Assembly (NCBI RefSeq): GCF_020177575.1
Contig: NZ_JAHTBK010000001.1
Coordinates: 2,043,875 to 2,107,874, forward strand
Length of the DNA stretch: 64,000 bases
Source of the DNA: Hasllibacter sp. MH4015
GTDB lineage: Bacteria; Pseudomonadota; Alphaproteobacteria; Rhodobacterales; Rhodobacteraceae
Direction of reading: 5' to 3'
This document shows positions 25,718 to 33,944 of this stretch, piece after piece. A model generated the notes under the pieces. It had not been told where the DNA came from. It did no database searches and saw nothing but the letters and a program-made list of their open reading frames with translations. Position numbers and translations under genes: made by a program. Position 1 is the stretch's first letter, and each line of letters begins with the position of its first letter.

Positions 25718-26782
25718 TCACGCTCCAATGCGGATGCGATCCCCGCTCTCGGGATCGAAGAGATAAAGATGATCGGGGTTCAGCTTGATGCCCACGATAT
25801 CGTCCTGTTCCTTGCGCAGATGCCGGTCGCCGCGCGCGATCACGCGCTGCTTGCCCCATTGCACGGTCAGAAGGGTGCTTTCGCCGGTATTCTCGAAGGC
25901 GTAGATCTTCACGTCGATATCGCCTTGGCCGGCCTCATGCACGCTCATATCGTCGGCGCGGACACCGAGGATGGCGCTGGCGCGGTCCGGCCCGCCGATG
26001 CCGACCAGCCGCGTGCCGCCGGTGGTCACGAACATGCCCGATTGGACGGAGCCGTTGATGAGGTTCATCGCAGGGCTGCCGATGAAGCCCGCCACGAAGA
26101 CGTTGGCGGGGTCGTTGTAGATGTCGTCCGGCGTTCCGAGTTGCTGGATGATCCCGTGGCGCATGACGGCGACGCGGTCGGCGAGTGTCATCGCCTCGAT
26201 CTGGTCATGGGTGACGTAGACCGTGGTGATCTGGAGCGCGCGGGAGAGGTGTTTCAGCTCCGCCCGCATGGTCACGCGCAGCTTGGCGTCGAGGTTGCTG
26301 AGCGGCTCATCCATCAAGAACACCTTGGGCGTGCGCACGATGGCGCGCGCGAGCGCCACGCGCTGCCGTTGACCACCTGACAGCGCCTTGGGCTTGCGGT
26401 GCAAAAACTCCGTCAATTCAACCTGTTCGGCGGCCTTCTTCACGCGCGGCTCGATATCGGCCTTGGGGGTGCCGCGCACCTTCAAGGGATAGGCGATATT
26501 GTCGAAGATCGTCATGTGGGGGTAGAGGCCGTAATTCTGGAACACCATGGCCACGTCGCGATCCTTGGGAAGGTCGTCATTGACCATGCGGTCGCCGATC
26601 CAGATTTCCCCATCCGTGGGGTCTTCGAGCCCCGCGATCATGCGCATGGTGGTGGTCTTGCCGCAGCCCGACGGGCCGAGCAGGACCAGGAATTCCTCGT
26701 CATGGATGTGCAGCGACTGGTCGTCGACACCGATGAAATCGCCCCAGCGCTTGGTGAGGTTGTTGAGCCGGATTTCAGCCAT
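25718..26782 (-). CDS. MalK/UgpC-type ABC transporter ATP-binding subunit
   Basis: A 354-residue ATPase of a CUT1 carbohydrate importer. The nucleotide-binding domain has Walker A GPSGCGKTT near residue 38, signature LSGGQRQRVALARA near 133, and Walker B KVFLMDEPLSNLD near 155. The C-terminal third (residues ~240-354) carries TOBE/MalK-like regulatory segments, such as ILGVRADDMSV. It powers the two permeases at 27053-28814. ATG 26782 was preferred to 26794 because a GGGGG lies just ahead of it. It is separated from the permease genes by a 270-bp gap holding the interspersed repeat. Confidence 0.94.
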   Translation of the reverse strand: MAEIRLNNLTKRWGDFIGVDDQSLHIHDEEFLVLLGPSGCGKTTTMRMIAGLEDPTDGEIWIGDRMVNDDLPKDRDVAMVFQNYGLYPHMTIFDNIAYPLKVRGTPKADIEPRVKKAAEQVELTEFLHRKPKALSGGQRQRVALARAIVRTPKVFLMDEPLSNLDAKLRVTMRAELKHLSRALQITTVYVTHDQIEAMTLADRVAVMRHGIIQQLGTPDDIYNDPANVFVAGFIGSPAMNLINGSVQSGMFVTTGGTRLVGIGGPDRASAILGVRADDMSVHEAGQGDIDVKIYAFENTGESTLLTVQWGKQRVIARGDRHLRKEQDDIVGIKLNPDHLYLFDPESGDRIRIGA

Positions 26783-26877
26783 GAAGACCCCCATTTTCCG
26801 GTGTGGTATTTCTGTAGCTTTTTGAGGTTTTCTTTATAACCACAGATGCTGTTCCCATAATCGCTGTCCCAGACGCG

Positions 26878-26987
26878 CATCGGCGGGCCGCGGTGCGGCG
26901 ATCCGACGTTCGTGTCGTCCACTTTATGCCCGCAAAATCCCCATAACATTCGACCGGATCACCAAGCCCCACCAAATCGCCGTGCCG
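26878..26987. repeat. Interspersed intergenic repeat, copy B (about 110 bp)
   Basis: Partner of copy A at 13072-13182. It shares the left-end block catcggcgggccgcggt, cggcgatcc, ctttatg at offset 44, and the right-end ccaaatcgccgtgcc, with divergent spacers. It lies in the 270-bp gap between the permease stop and the ATPase start, in the same orientation relative to transcription as copy A. Confidence 0.75.
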
Positions 26988-27052
26988 GGGGGCGGCCCGG
27001 CGATGCGCGGCGGCTTCGCCTTTGTTCCGCGCCGGGTCTGCAATGGTGGCGC

Positions 27053-27937
27053 TCACCTGACCGCCCCCATAGTCATGCCTTGCACGAAATACTTCCGGAT
27101 CGCCAAGGCCAGCACGAACATGGGCGCCATGATGATGATCCCGGCGGCGGATAGAAGGTTCCACAGATCCCCCTCCTCCCCCCGGAACAGCGCGAGGCCG
27201 ATGGGCAGCGTCACCGCCTCCCGATTGGTGAGGAACAGCGCGAACAGGAACTCGTTCCACGCCAGGATGAAACAGAAGATCGACGCCGTGACGAGGCCGG
27301 GCGCCGCCATGGGCAGGACGATGTTCTTGATGACTTGCAGGCGCGACGAGCCGTCGACCATCGCCGCCTCCTCCGTGTCCATCGGGATGCCGTCGATGAA
27401 GCCTTTGATCATCCAGATCGCGAACGGCATCACGATGGCGAGGTTTACGAGGATCAGGCCCAGCCGCGTGTCCAGCAGGCCCACATCGCGGAACATGATG
27501 AAGAAGGGCAGGATGATGACGACCGCTGGCACGAATTGCGTGGCGAGGATCACGACAAGGATCGTCGTCTCGAATTTCAGGCGGAAGCGGCTGAAGGAAT
27601 AGGCCGCCATGGTGGCGATGGGGATGGCGAAGATCACCGTCACGAAGGCCACGATCGTGGAATTGTAGAGTTTTGATCCGAGGTCGTAGGGCTCCTCGAA
27701 CACGGTCCCGAAATTCTCCAGCGTGGGCGTGAAGAACAGGCGCAGCTGGTAGACTTCGACGTGGGATTTGAAGGCCGCGAGGAAGATCCAGATGATCGGG
27801 ATCAGCATGATGAAGGCCGCGATCAGGATCAGGATGGTCTGAACACCGCGCCAGAAGCGTTGCTTGCGCTTGCCGGTCCAGAATTCGGACGCCTGCGCGG
27901 CGGACAGCTCGATTTGCGGTGTGGTCCGTTCCGTCAT
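27053..27937 (-). CDS. CUT1 ABC transporter permease (MalG-like)
   Basis: A 294-residue inner-membrane subunit with six helices, starting at TILILIAAFIMLIPIIWIFLA. The EAA loop that docks the ATPase is EEAAMVDGSSRLQVIKNIVLPMAAPGL, near residues 190-215. The C-terminal FFVQGMTMGAVR-like end is typical of MalG-type partners. It pairs with the next permease, 4 bp away. Substrate is likely a carbohydrate or glycoside by family, not proven. Confidence 0.93.
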   Translation of the reverse strand: MTERTTPQIELSAAQASEFWTGKRKQRFWRGVQTILILIAAFIMLIPIIWIFLAAFKSHVEVYQLRLFFTPTLENFGTVFEEPYDLGSKLYNSTIVAFVTVIFAIPIATMAAYSFSRFRLKFETTILVVILATQFVPAVVIILPFFIMFRDVGLLDTRLGLILVNLAIVMPFAIWMIKGFIDGIPMDTEEAAMVDGSSRLQVIKNIVLPMAAPGLVTASIFCFILAWNEFLFALFLTNREAVTLPIGLALFRGEEGDLWNLLSAAGIIIMAPMFVLALAIRKYFVQGMTMGAVR

Positions 27938-27941
27938 CGCG

Positions 27942-28814
27942 TCAATCCTTCTTGAACACGAACTTGGCGTAGAAATAGGTCAGCACCATCATCGGGATCA
28001 CCATCAGCCAAGCGACGGACGCCGCATAGCCCACCTGCCCGTAGCGGGTGGAGGTGATGTAGATGTAGTGGCTGAGCGTTTGGGTCGCCGTGCCCGGGCC
28101 CCCATTCGTGAGCATGAAGACCTGGTCGAAGGTCTTGAGGCTGAAGATCGCCTTGAGGATGATGACGACGGCCAGAACCGGCATCAGTTGCGGCAGGGTC
28201 ACGTCCTTGAACACGCGCCAGCCCGACGCGCCGTCGACCTGCGCGGCCTCGATCGTGTCTTGCGGGACGGAGGCGAGGCCACCGATCAAAACCAGCGTAA
28301 GGAAGGGTATCCAGCCCCAGACATCGGCCATGACGATGACGGCGAAGGCCAGGTCGGGGTCGGCCAGCCAGGAAACGTCAGCCAGCGGCGGAAAGACCAC
28401 CCCGAAGAACGCGTCGAACAGGCCGAATTCCGGGTTGAACATGAAGCGGAAGGAGACGCCGATCAGCGCCGGGCTCATCGCGAAGGGCAGGATCAGGAGC
28501 GTCTGCACGCCCGAGCGCAGTTTGCCACCGGGGGCCAGCAGCATCGCAAGGCCGAGGGCGAAAAGCGTCGTCAACGCCACGGTGATGATCGTGTAAAGCG
28601 CCGTGACGTAGACGGAATTCCAGAAGGCCGGTTCATAGAGGAACGCCCATTCGTAATTCTCGAACCCCAACCAGTTCTGGGGAAAATCGCCCCTGTCGGT
28701 ACGGCCTTGGTAGAAGGAGAACCGCAGGCTCTCGATCAGGGGCCACACGGCGGTCGCGAAGACCACCAGGACCGCCGGCAACACCAGCAGATATTTTAGG
28801 GTTTGATCGCGCAT
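27942..28814 (-). CDS. CUT1 ABC transporter permease (MalF-like)
   Basis: A 290-residue inner-membrane protein with about six helices. N-terminal LKYLLVLPAVLVVFATAVWPL, and EAA loop EAAQVDGASGWRVFKDVTLPQL around residues 188-210, followed by FDQVFMLTNGGPGTATQTL, a hallmark of MalF/UgpA-type permeases. It forms a heterodimer with the MalG-like subunit downstream. Confidence 0.93.
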   Translation of the reverse strand: MRDQTLKYLLVLPAVLVVFATAVWPLIESLRFSFYQGRTDRGDFPQNWLGFENYEWAFLYEPAFWNSVYVTALYTIITVALTTLFALGLAMLLAPGGKLRSGVQTLLILPFAMSPALIGVSFRFMFNPEFGLFDAFFGVVFPPLADVSWLADPDLAFAVIVMADVWGWIPFLTLVLIGGLASVPQDTIEAAQVDGASGWRVFKDVTLPQLMPVLAVVIILKAIFSLKTFDQVFMLTNGGPGTATQTLSHYIYITSTRYGQVGYAASVAWLMVIPMMVLTYFYAKFVFKKD

Positions 28815-28862
28815 GGGCGTAAGGCGGGCGGGGACACGGACGCCCCCACCCCTCCAGAAAGG

Positions 28863-30185
28863 TTACTGGATACGTCCCGCGCGCCGCAGCACACGGTCGG
28901 ATTGTTCGGCAGCCGCCATCATCAACTCGCGCACGTCACCGCCCGCGGCCGCCTCGGCAATCGCCGCCGACAGGATGTCGCCGACCTCGGGCCATTCCGG
29001 GATCTGCGGCATGATGTCGGAATTCTGAAGGCTGTCATAGGCGGCCTCCTGAATGCCCGCATTGGCGGCGTTCACATCCGGGTCGGTGAGGGAGGAGACA
29101 TGGGTGACGACGTTGTTGACGATCGTTTCCCCGCCCACTTCCCGCTCGATCGCGTTGGCGCGGTCCATGTCGGGGTTGCTGAGCCATTTCAGGAATTCCC
29201 AGGCCGCTTCCTGGTTCTGGGAATAGCTGGAAATCGAGAACGGCATGGAGATCGCGTAGGTTGCGGTCGTGCCCTGATAGGACGGCATCCCAACGAAACC
29301 CACCTGATCGGCCGTGAGCGTGGAGCTTTCGGGGTTGATGAACCCGGAATAAGCCCACCACCAGACCGGGATCATCGCGGAATTGCCCTGCATGAAGGAT
29401 TGCCGCGCGTCCTGCTCGACGAAGGCGAGGCTGTTGGGGTTGGTGATCTCGTGCTCCGTATGCAGGCCGATATAGGCCTCCGTCGCGGCGAGCGCCTCTT
29501 CGCTGGTCCAACCGGCGGTGAAGTCGTCGTTGAAGATCCGGCCACCGGCGGCCCAGAGGAAGTTGATCCAGATGAACAGGTTCTGACGGTTGCCGTCATT
29601 GTTGTAGTAAAGCGCAAGCGGCGAAATGTCGGGATTGGTTTCCTTCAGCTCGTTGCCGATGGCGATCACGTCGTCCCATGTGGCGGGCGGCGTTTCGATC
29701 AGGTCCTTGCGGTAGAACATCAACTGCGCGTGGGCGCGGAGCGGGAAGCCGAGCGTCTCCCCCTCAAACTGTGCCGACCGGGCGAAGGCGGGCGGATAGC
29801 GATCCATGGAGATGCCGTCGCGATCCATCAACTCGTCGATGCGCGCCAGCCAATGGGCGTTGGGCGGGCCCCAGCTGTCGAGGTAGTTGACCACGTCGAA
29901 TGCGCCGTTTGCGGCGATGCCTTCGGCGTTCACGCGTTCCTGCAGCGAGCCGAAGGGGATGAAGGTCCATTCCACCTCGATCCCGGTCAGATCGGTGAAT
30001 TCCTGGTCGCGCAGGCGCAGGCCGTCGAATTGCGGTGTGACCACGGACAGGACGTTGATCGTCGTGCCCTCGTAGGGGCGTCCGGGGGTCAGGCCGTAGG
30101 GAATTTCCTGGGCCAGCGCGAGCCGTGGAAGCCCGGCCGCCATGGCCATGGCCGATACGGTTGTGAGGAATGTCCGTCTTTGCAT
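28863..30185 (-). CDS. ABC transporter extracellular solute-binding protein (cluster B, SBP_bac_1)
   Basis: A 440-residue periplasmic binding protein. The signal peptide MQRRTFLTTVSAMAMAAGLP is Tat-like (RRTF) with an ALA-Q cleavage site near residue 25. The mature part has INVLSVVTPQFDGLRLRDQEF, FPLRAHAQLMFYRKDLIETPP and AWEFLKWLSNPDMDRA, all typical of CUT1 binding proteins. It captures the substrate for the permeases downstream (48 bp away). ATG 30185 was chosen at the signal peptide; an upstream in-frame codon at 30287 adds a non-signal extension. Confidence 0.93.
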   Translation of the reverse strand: MQRRTFLTTVSAMAMAAGLPRLALAQEIPYGLTPGRPYEGTTINVLSVVTPQFDGLRLRDQEFTDLTGIEVEWTFIPFGSLQERVNAEGIAANGAFDVVNYLDSWGPPNAHWLARIDELMDRDGISMDRYPPAFARSAQFEGETLGFPLRAHAQLMFYRKDLIETPPATWDDVIAIGNELKETNPDISPLALYYNNDGNRQNLFIWINFLWAAGGRIFNDDFTAGWTSEEALAATEAYIGLHTEHEITNPNSLAFVEQDARQSFMQGNSAMIPVWWWAYSGFINPESSTLTADQVGFVGMPSYQGTTATYAISMPFSISSYSQNQEAAWEFLKWLSNPDMDRANAIEREVGGETIVNNVVTHVSSLTDPDVNAANAGIQEAAYDSLQNSDIMPQIPEWPEVGDILSAAIAEAAAGGDVRELMMAAAEQSDRVLRRAGRIQ

Positions 30186-30513
30186 CGCTATACCTCCCAG
30201 TGTGCGATTCGATCCTTGCGTGGGGCCAGCATAGGACGGGATCGGCGCCTCACAAAGCCATTTTGCATTCGTATGCACTGTGCACATGCAGCAATCGGAG
30301 TGGTCGGACCGGGCGACGAACAGGCGGTTGGGGCGGTGTACGTGATGCGTCCATTACGCGGGCGGCTCGCCGTCGGTGCCGGACGGTGCTTGCGGTGGTC
30401 CGGTGCGGCGGTCGTCCGGCGTTCAATCCGACGCCCCGCGGCGATCCCATGACAAGGGCCGGGCGATATGTTCAAGTGCATCCCGACGGACCATTGATCT
30501 GGGAGGATGTTGA
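30186..30513. other. Divergent intergenic region, importer operon / gentisate operon
   Basis: About 330 bp that must contain both promoters. Near the importer side, it carries two overlapping dyads (30264-30286, listed separately). No regulator gene lies in the cluster, and no reliable -35/-10 pair could be picked. No credible gene is contained. Confidence 0.5.
30264..30286. promoter_or_regulatory. Double dyad, possible operator
   Basis: TGCATTCGTATGCA (30264-30277) is a near-perfect 14-bp dyad. TGTGCACA (30279-30286) is a perfect 8-bp palindrome right beside it. Both lie about 80-100 bp upstream of the binding-protein start, in the space shared with the gentisate genes. A GntR- or LacI-type site is possible; nothing confirms it. 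Confidence 0.4.
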
Positions 30514-31206
30514 ATGGCCTACGTGTTTCCCCCTGCCCCACCGGTCTCCTTGCCCGTGGCGGGGCAGGCCGACCGCTTCGCGATCCGCCGCATCTTCTGC
30601 GTCGGGCGCAATTACGCCGAACATGCGCGCGAGATGGGCCATGACGACCGCGAGCCGCCGTTCTTCTTCATGAAACCCGCCGACGCGGTGGTGGAGCACG
30701 GCGCGACCGTGCCCTACCCGCCCGGCACGAGTGACCTGCACTACGAGGCGGAGTTGGTCGTGGCCATCGGCACCGGCGGGAGGAACATCGAAAAGGTTAA
30801 CGCCGTTAACCATATCTACGGCTATGCCTGCGGCAATGATCTGACACGCCGCGACCTACAGGCGGCGGCGAAGAAGGCCGGACGGCCGTGGGACATGGCC
30901 AAGGGGTTCGACCAATCCGCCGTGATCGGGCCGATCCACCGGGCCGAGGATGTGGGCCATATCGACAGGGCGGCGATCACGCTGCGCCTCAACGGGGATA
31001 TCCGGCAATCGAGCGACGTGGCGGACATGATCTGGGCCACGGACGAGATCATCGCTCATCTGTCGGGCCTGATCGAATTCGCCCCCGGCGACCTCATCAT
31101 GACTGGCACGCCTGCCGGTGTCGGTGCGCTCCAACCCGGTGACAGGGCGGTCGTGTCCATCAACGGATTGCCGGATCTGAGCGTCACGATCGGAGACCCG
31201 GCATGA
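30514..31206 (+). CDS. Fumarylacetoacetate-hydrolase family protein, probable fumarylpyruvate/maleylpyruvate hydrolase
   Basis: A 230-residue FAH-fold hydrolase. Seen: RIFCVGRNYAEHAREMG, FFFMKPADAV, LHYEAELVVAIG (metal Glu ligands), YACGNDLTRRDLQ, GRPWDMAKGFDQSAVIGP, and the C-terminal LIMTGTPAGVGAL. Small single-domain members of this length act in the gentisate route, splitting fumarylpyruvate or maleylpyruvate into pyruvate and fumarate or maleate. It leads a plus-strand operon; its TGA overlaps the next ATG (31203). Confidence 0.88.
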   Translation: MAYVFPPAPPVSLPVAGQADRFAIRRIFCVGRNYAEHAREMGHDDREPPFFFMKPADAVVEHGATVPYPPGTSDLHYEAELVVAIGTGGRNIEKVNAVNHIYGYACGNDLTRRDLQAAAKKAGRPWDMAKGFDQSAVIGPIHRAEDVGHIDRAAITLRLNGDIRQSSDVADMIWATDEIIAHLSGLIEFAPGDLIMTGTPAGVGALQPGDRAVVSINGLPDLSVTIGDPA

Positions 31207-32303
31207 GCGCGGAGAACACCCACAACAATGTCGATCACGGCATGCAGCCCGAGGATAGCCCGGAACTTCGCGCGCTTTATCAAGGCTTTGCCGATCAATC
31301 GTTGATCCCGCTCTGGACCCAACTTGGCGACCTCATGCCCATGCATCCCGCGCCCAAGGCGGTGCCGCATATCTGGCGATGGGCCGACCTGCTGCCACTG
31401 GCGGAGGCGTCGGGCGAGCTTGTGCCGGTGGGGCGCGGCGGGGAACGGCGGGCCATCGGGCTTGCCAATCCCGGCCTTGCGCCCAACGCCTATATCTCGC
31501 CGACCCTGTGGTGCGCGATCCAGTATCTTGGCCCCCGCGAAGTGGCCCCCGAACACCGCCATTCCCAGAACGCGTTCCGCTTCGTGGTGGAGGGGGAAGG
31601 TGTCTGGACCGTGGTGGACGGAGACCCGGTGCGCATGTCGCGCGGTGACCTGCTGCTGACGCCGGGCTGGCGGTTCCACGGCCACCACAATGACCGCGAT
31701 GCGCCTATGGCGTGGATCGACGGGCTCGACATTCCCTTTTCACAACAGATGGATGTGGGGTTCTTCGAATTCGGTGCGGACCGTGTGACCGATGCCGCGA
31801 CACCGAATTTCTCGCGCGGCGAGCGCCTATGGGCGCATCCGGGTCTGCGGCCCCTTTCGGGATTGCAGGATACCGTTTCCAGCCCCCTGGCCGCGTTTCG
31901 GTGGGAACACACCGACCGCGCCCTGACCGAGCAGCTGCTGCTGGAGGATGAAGGGCAACCGGCCACCTTCGGGCACGGGCACGCGGCGATCCGCTATACC
32001 AATCCCACGACCGGCGGCGACGTGATGCCGACGATCCGCTGCGAATTCCACCGCCTGCGCGAGGGATGCGAAACGCCCGCGCGGCGGGAAGTCGGATCGA
32101 CCGTGTTCCAGGTCTTCGACGGGCGCGGACATGTGGTGATTGACGGCGCGGCCCACGCATTGGAAACCGGCGATCTTTTCACGATTCCGTCCTGGGTGCC
32201 GTGGAGCCTTCAGGCGGAGACGCGCTTCGACCTGTTCCGCTTCTCCGATGCCCCGATCATGGAGCGCCTGCACTTCGCGCGCACCCATGTCGACGGCGGC
32301 TGA
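31203..32303 (+). CDS. Gentisate 1,2-dioxygenase-like bicupin
   Basis: A 366-residue Fe(II) ring-cleavage dioxygenase. Cupin 1 holds the metal ligands in APEHRHSQNAFRFVVEGEG near residues 115-133, and LTPGWRFHGHHND. Cupin 2 is around residues 285-345 (VFQVFDGRGHVVIDGAAHAL). The opening PELRALYQGFADQSLIPLW is diagnostic of gentisate dioxygenase. It opens gentisate to maleylpyruvate. It is followed by the degenerate isomerase, which overlaps its 3' end by 17 bp. Confidence 0.92.
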   Translation: MSAENTHNNVDHGMQPEDSPELRALYQGFADQSLIPLWTQLGDLMPMHPAPKAVPHIWRWADLLPLAEASGELVPVGRGGERRAIGLANPGLAPNAYISPTLWCAIQYLGPREVAPEHRHSQNAFRFVVEGEGVWTVVDGDPVRMSRGDLLLTPGWRFHGHHNDRDAPMAWIDGLDIPFSQQMDVGFFEFGADRVTDAATPNFSRGERLWAHPGLRPLSGLQDTVSSPLAAFRWEHTDRALTEQLLLEDEGQPATFGHGHAAIRYTNPTTGGDVMPTIRCEFHRLREGCETPARREVGSTVFQVFDGRGHVVIDGAAHALETGDLFTIPSWVPWSLQAETRFDLFRFSDAPIMERLHFARTHVDGG

Positions 32304-32817
32304 TCGCGCGGCGTTGCACGCGCGTCAGGGCGCGGGCGCGCGCTACGATGCGCGGGCAGCACCCCACGACGACCTGCTATTCGCGCGGCGGGCGACGGCC
32401 AATTTCTCTCGCCTTCTCAGCGCCCTACCGGACGATCTTCTTGTGGATAAAAGGGCGCGGGTCGTGGCCTCGGTCGGGTACGATGCGCGGCATATGGCGC
32501 ATCTGGTCGCGGCCGCCCGGACCGGTCAGCCTGTCCCGGCGGAGGCTGAGATGCGTCACGCGGCCAGCCTGCCGCCCCGTGCGTTGCGGGGACTTTACGA
32601 CCACGCCGCCAAGCATCTGGACGTGGAATGGCGGGACCTGCCCGATGCCGGGTGGGAGGAGACGGTCGCGCGACCCGGCGGCGCCATGGTTGCGGTGCGG
32701 GCGACGCCGCGCATCCGGGCCATCACGCTTTGGCAAGCGGCGATGGCGCTGGATGCGGGCGGGCGCGCGCGGGATGTGCCGCCCTCACTGCGTGCCGAGG
32801 CAAGCCTCGAAGGATGA
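32287..32817 (+). CDS. Degenerate maleylpyruvate isomerase-like protein (MDMPI/DinB fold)
   Basis: 176 residues. By context this should isomerise maleylpyruvate to fumarylpyruvate. It follows the family pattern closely: ALHARQGAGARYDA, RVVASVGYDARHM, PPRALRGLYDHAAKHLDVEW and TPRIRAITLWQAAMALDAGG. In the mycothiol-dependent family, metal is bound by His in the A-H-V-G-Y-N segment and by Glu and His in R-E-V-W-x-H. Here these positions read S (ASVGYDA), T and A (ITLWQAA). The C-terminal domain is also missing. It may be inactive, use another chemistry, or be regulatory. ATG 32287 overlaps the dioxygenase; its 3' end overlaps znuA by 33 bp. Confidence 0.78.
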   Translation: MSTAADRAALHARQGAGARYDARAAPHDDLLFARRATANFSRLLSALPDDLLVDKRARVVASVGYDARHMAHLVAAARTGQPVPAEAEMRHAASLPPRALRGLYDHAAKHLDVEWRDLPDAGWEETVARPGGAMVAVRATPRIRAITLWQAAMALDAGGRARDVPPSLRAEASLEG

Positions 32818-33876
32818 CGCGATCTGCTCCATCATCGCGGTGTAATGGCCGGGACCCGGCTCCACCAGGCTGCCGAGCGGGTCGATCACCTCGATCCGGG
32901 CGCCGCCTTCGGCGAAGGCCGCCTCCACCAGGGCCGCGTTGAATTGCGGCTCCGCAAAGCCGCACGAGATCGTCTGCGCCCGGATGACGTCTGTGATCTC
33001 CGCGAGCCGACGGGGGCCGGGTGCTGCCCCGTCACCCAGGGCGATGGATCCCGCCGCCTCGATATCGAAGCGCGCCTCGAAATAGTGGTAAGCGTCGTGA
33101 AACACGACGAAATTTCCGCTGTCGAGGGCGTCGATACGGTCCCCGATCTCGGCGCTCAGCGCGGCGATGCGCTCTGCCTCCGCAGCCGCGTTGGCGCGGT
33201 AGGTCTCGGCGTTTTCGGGGTCCAGCTCGGCCAGGGCTTCCGCGATCGCGCCAAGCCAAAGCTGCGCGTTGACGGGGTCGAGCCAGGCGTGTGGGTCGCG
33301 CCCGTCGTGGTCATGATCGTGGGCGTGATCGTGGTCGGCATGCTCTTCGTGGTCCTCGTGGCCGGCATGGTCTTCGTGGTCCCCGTGCTCCTCATGCTCC
33401 CTGTGCTCGGCGTGGTCAGCATGGTCTTCGTGGTCCCCGTGTTCCTCATGCTCCCCGTGCTCTTCGTGCTCGCCGTGCTCCTCGTGGTCCCCATGGTCCT
33501 CGTGGCCGTGATCATGGTCCCCTTCGACAAAGACCGGCCCCTCGCGAAAATTCAGGATGCGGGTGCCTTCGACATCGAGCAGGGTCAGGCGTGTGCCGTC
33601 GCCCAATGCCTCCACCGCGCGGGCGACGGCGGGGCTCAATTCCGGGCCGACCCAGACCACAAGGTCCGCCTCTTCCAAGGTGACGGCGTCGGAGGGGCGC
33701 AGCGCAAAATTGTGCGGCGACGCATTGGGCGGCACAACCAGGTCCGGCGTGCCCACCCCGGACATCACACTTGCGACGAGGCCGTGGATCGGAGGAATAT
33801 CGGTTGCAACGCGCGGCGCGGCCATTGCGCCGTGACCAAGCGACAAGGCGGCGATACAGGTGAGGGTTCGGATCAT
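32785..33876 (-). CDS. znuA: High-affinity zinc ABC transporter binding protein ZnuA, with long His/acidic loop
   Basis: A 363-residue periplasmic zinc receptor. A Sec signal peptide ends near residue 19 (LSLGHGAMA-APRV). Ligand histidines of the cluster A-I fold are visible in the PPIHGLVASVM, PNASPHNFALRPSD and VFHDAYHYFEARF segments. Between residues ~118 and 190 lies a loop almost made of H, D, E and G (EDHGDHEEHGEHEEHG and similar), with more than 25 histidines, ending at DGRDPHAWLDP. It probably gathers zinc for delivery. Part of the loop is a 54-bp near-duplicate at DNA level. Divergent from zur; a Zur-like dyad lies between them. Confidence 0.95.
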   Translation of the reverse strand: MIRTLTCIAALSLGHGAMAAPRVATDIPPIHGLVASVMSGVGTPDLVVPPNASPHNFALRPSDAVTLEEADLVVWVGPELSPAVARAVEALGDGTRLTLLDVEGTRILNFREGPVFVEGDHDHGHEDHGDHEEHGEHEEHGEHEEHGDHEDHADHAEHREHEEHGDHEDHAGHEDHEEHADHDHAHDHDHDGRDPHAWLDPVNAQLWLGAIAEALAELDPENAETYRANAAAEAERIAALSAEIGDRIDALDSGNFVVFHDAYHYFEARFDIEAAGSIALGDGAAPGPRRLAEITDVIRAQTISCGFAEPQFNAALVEAAFAEGGARIEVIDPLGSLVEPGPGHYTAMMEQIASSFEACLGTQ

Positions 33877-33920
33877 GGGCGTGCTCCACAGCGTGAATAG
33901 GATCGGGCCTTGTTAGAAGC

Positions 33921-33936
33921 GATGTTATATCATATC
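33921..33936. promoter_or_regulatory. Zur-box-like dyad between znuA and zur
   Basis: GATGTTATATCATATC is an imperfect 16-bp dyad (12 of 16 positions match the reverse complement), set 45 bp from the znuA start and 9 bp from the zur start. It is AT-rich in a GC-rich setting, as Zur/Fur boxes are. It could repress both divergent transcripts in zinc-replete cells. Confidence 0.6.
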
Positions 33937-33944
33937 AACCCCCA

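Noticed and set aside
32845-33900. Plus-strand frame with long hydrophobic stretches opposite znuA
   Set aside because: It is the antisense of the His/Asp/Glu codons, which reads as Val/Met/Leu. Not a membrane protein gene.
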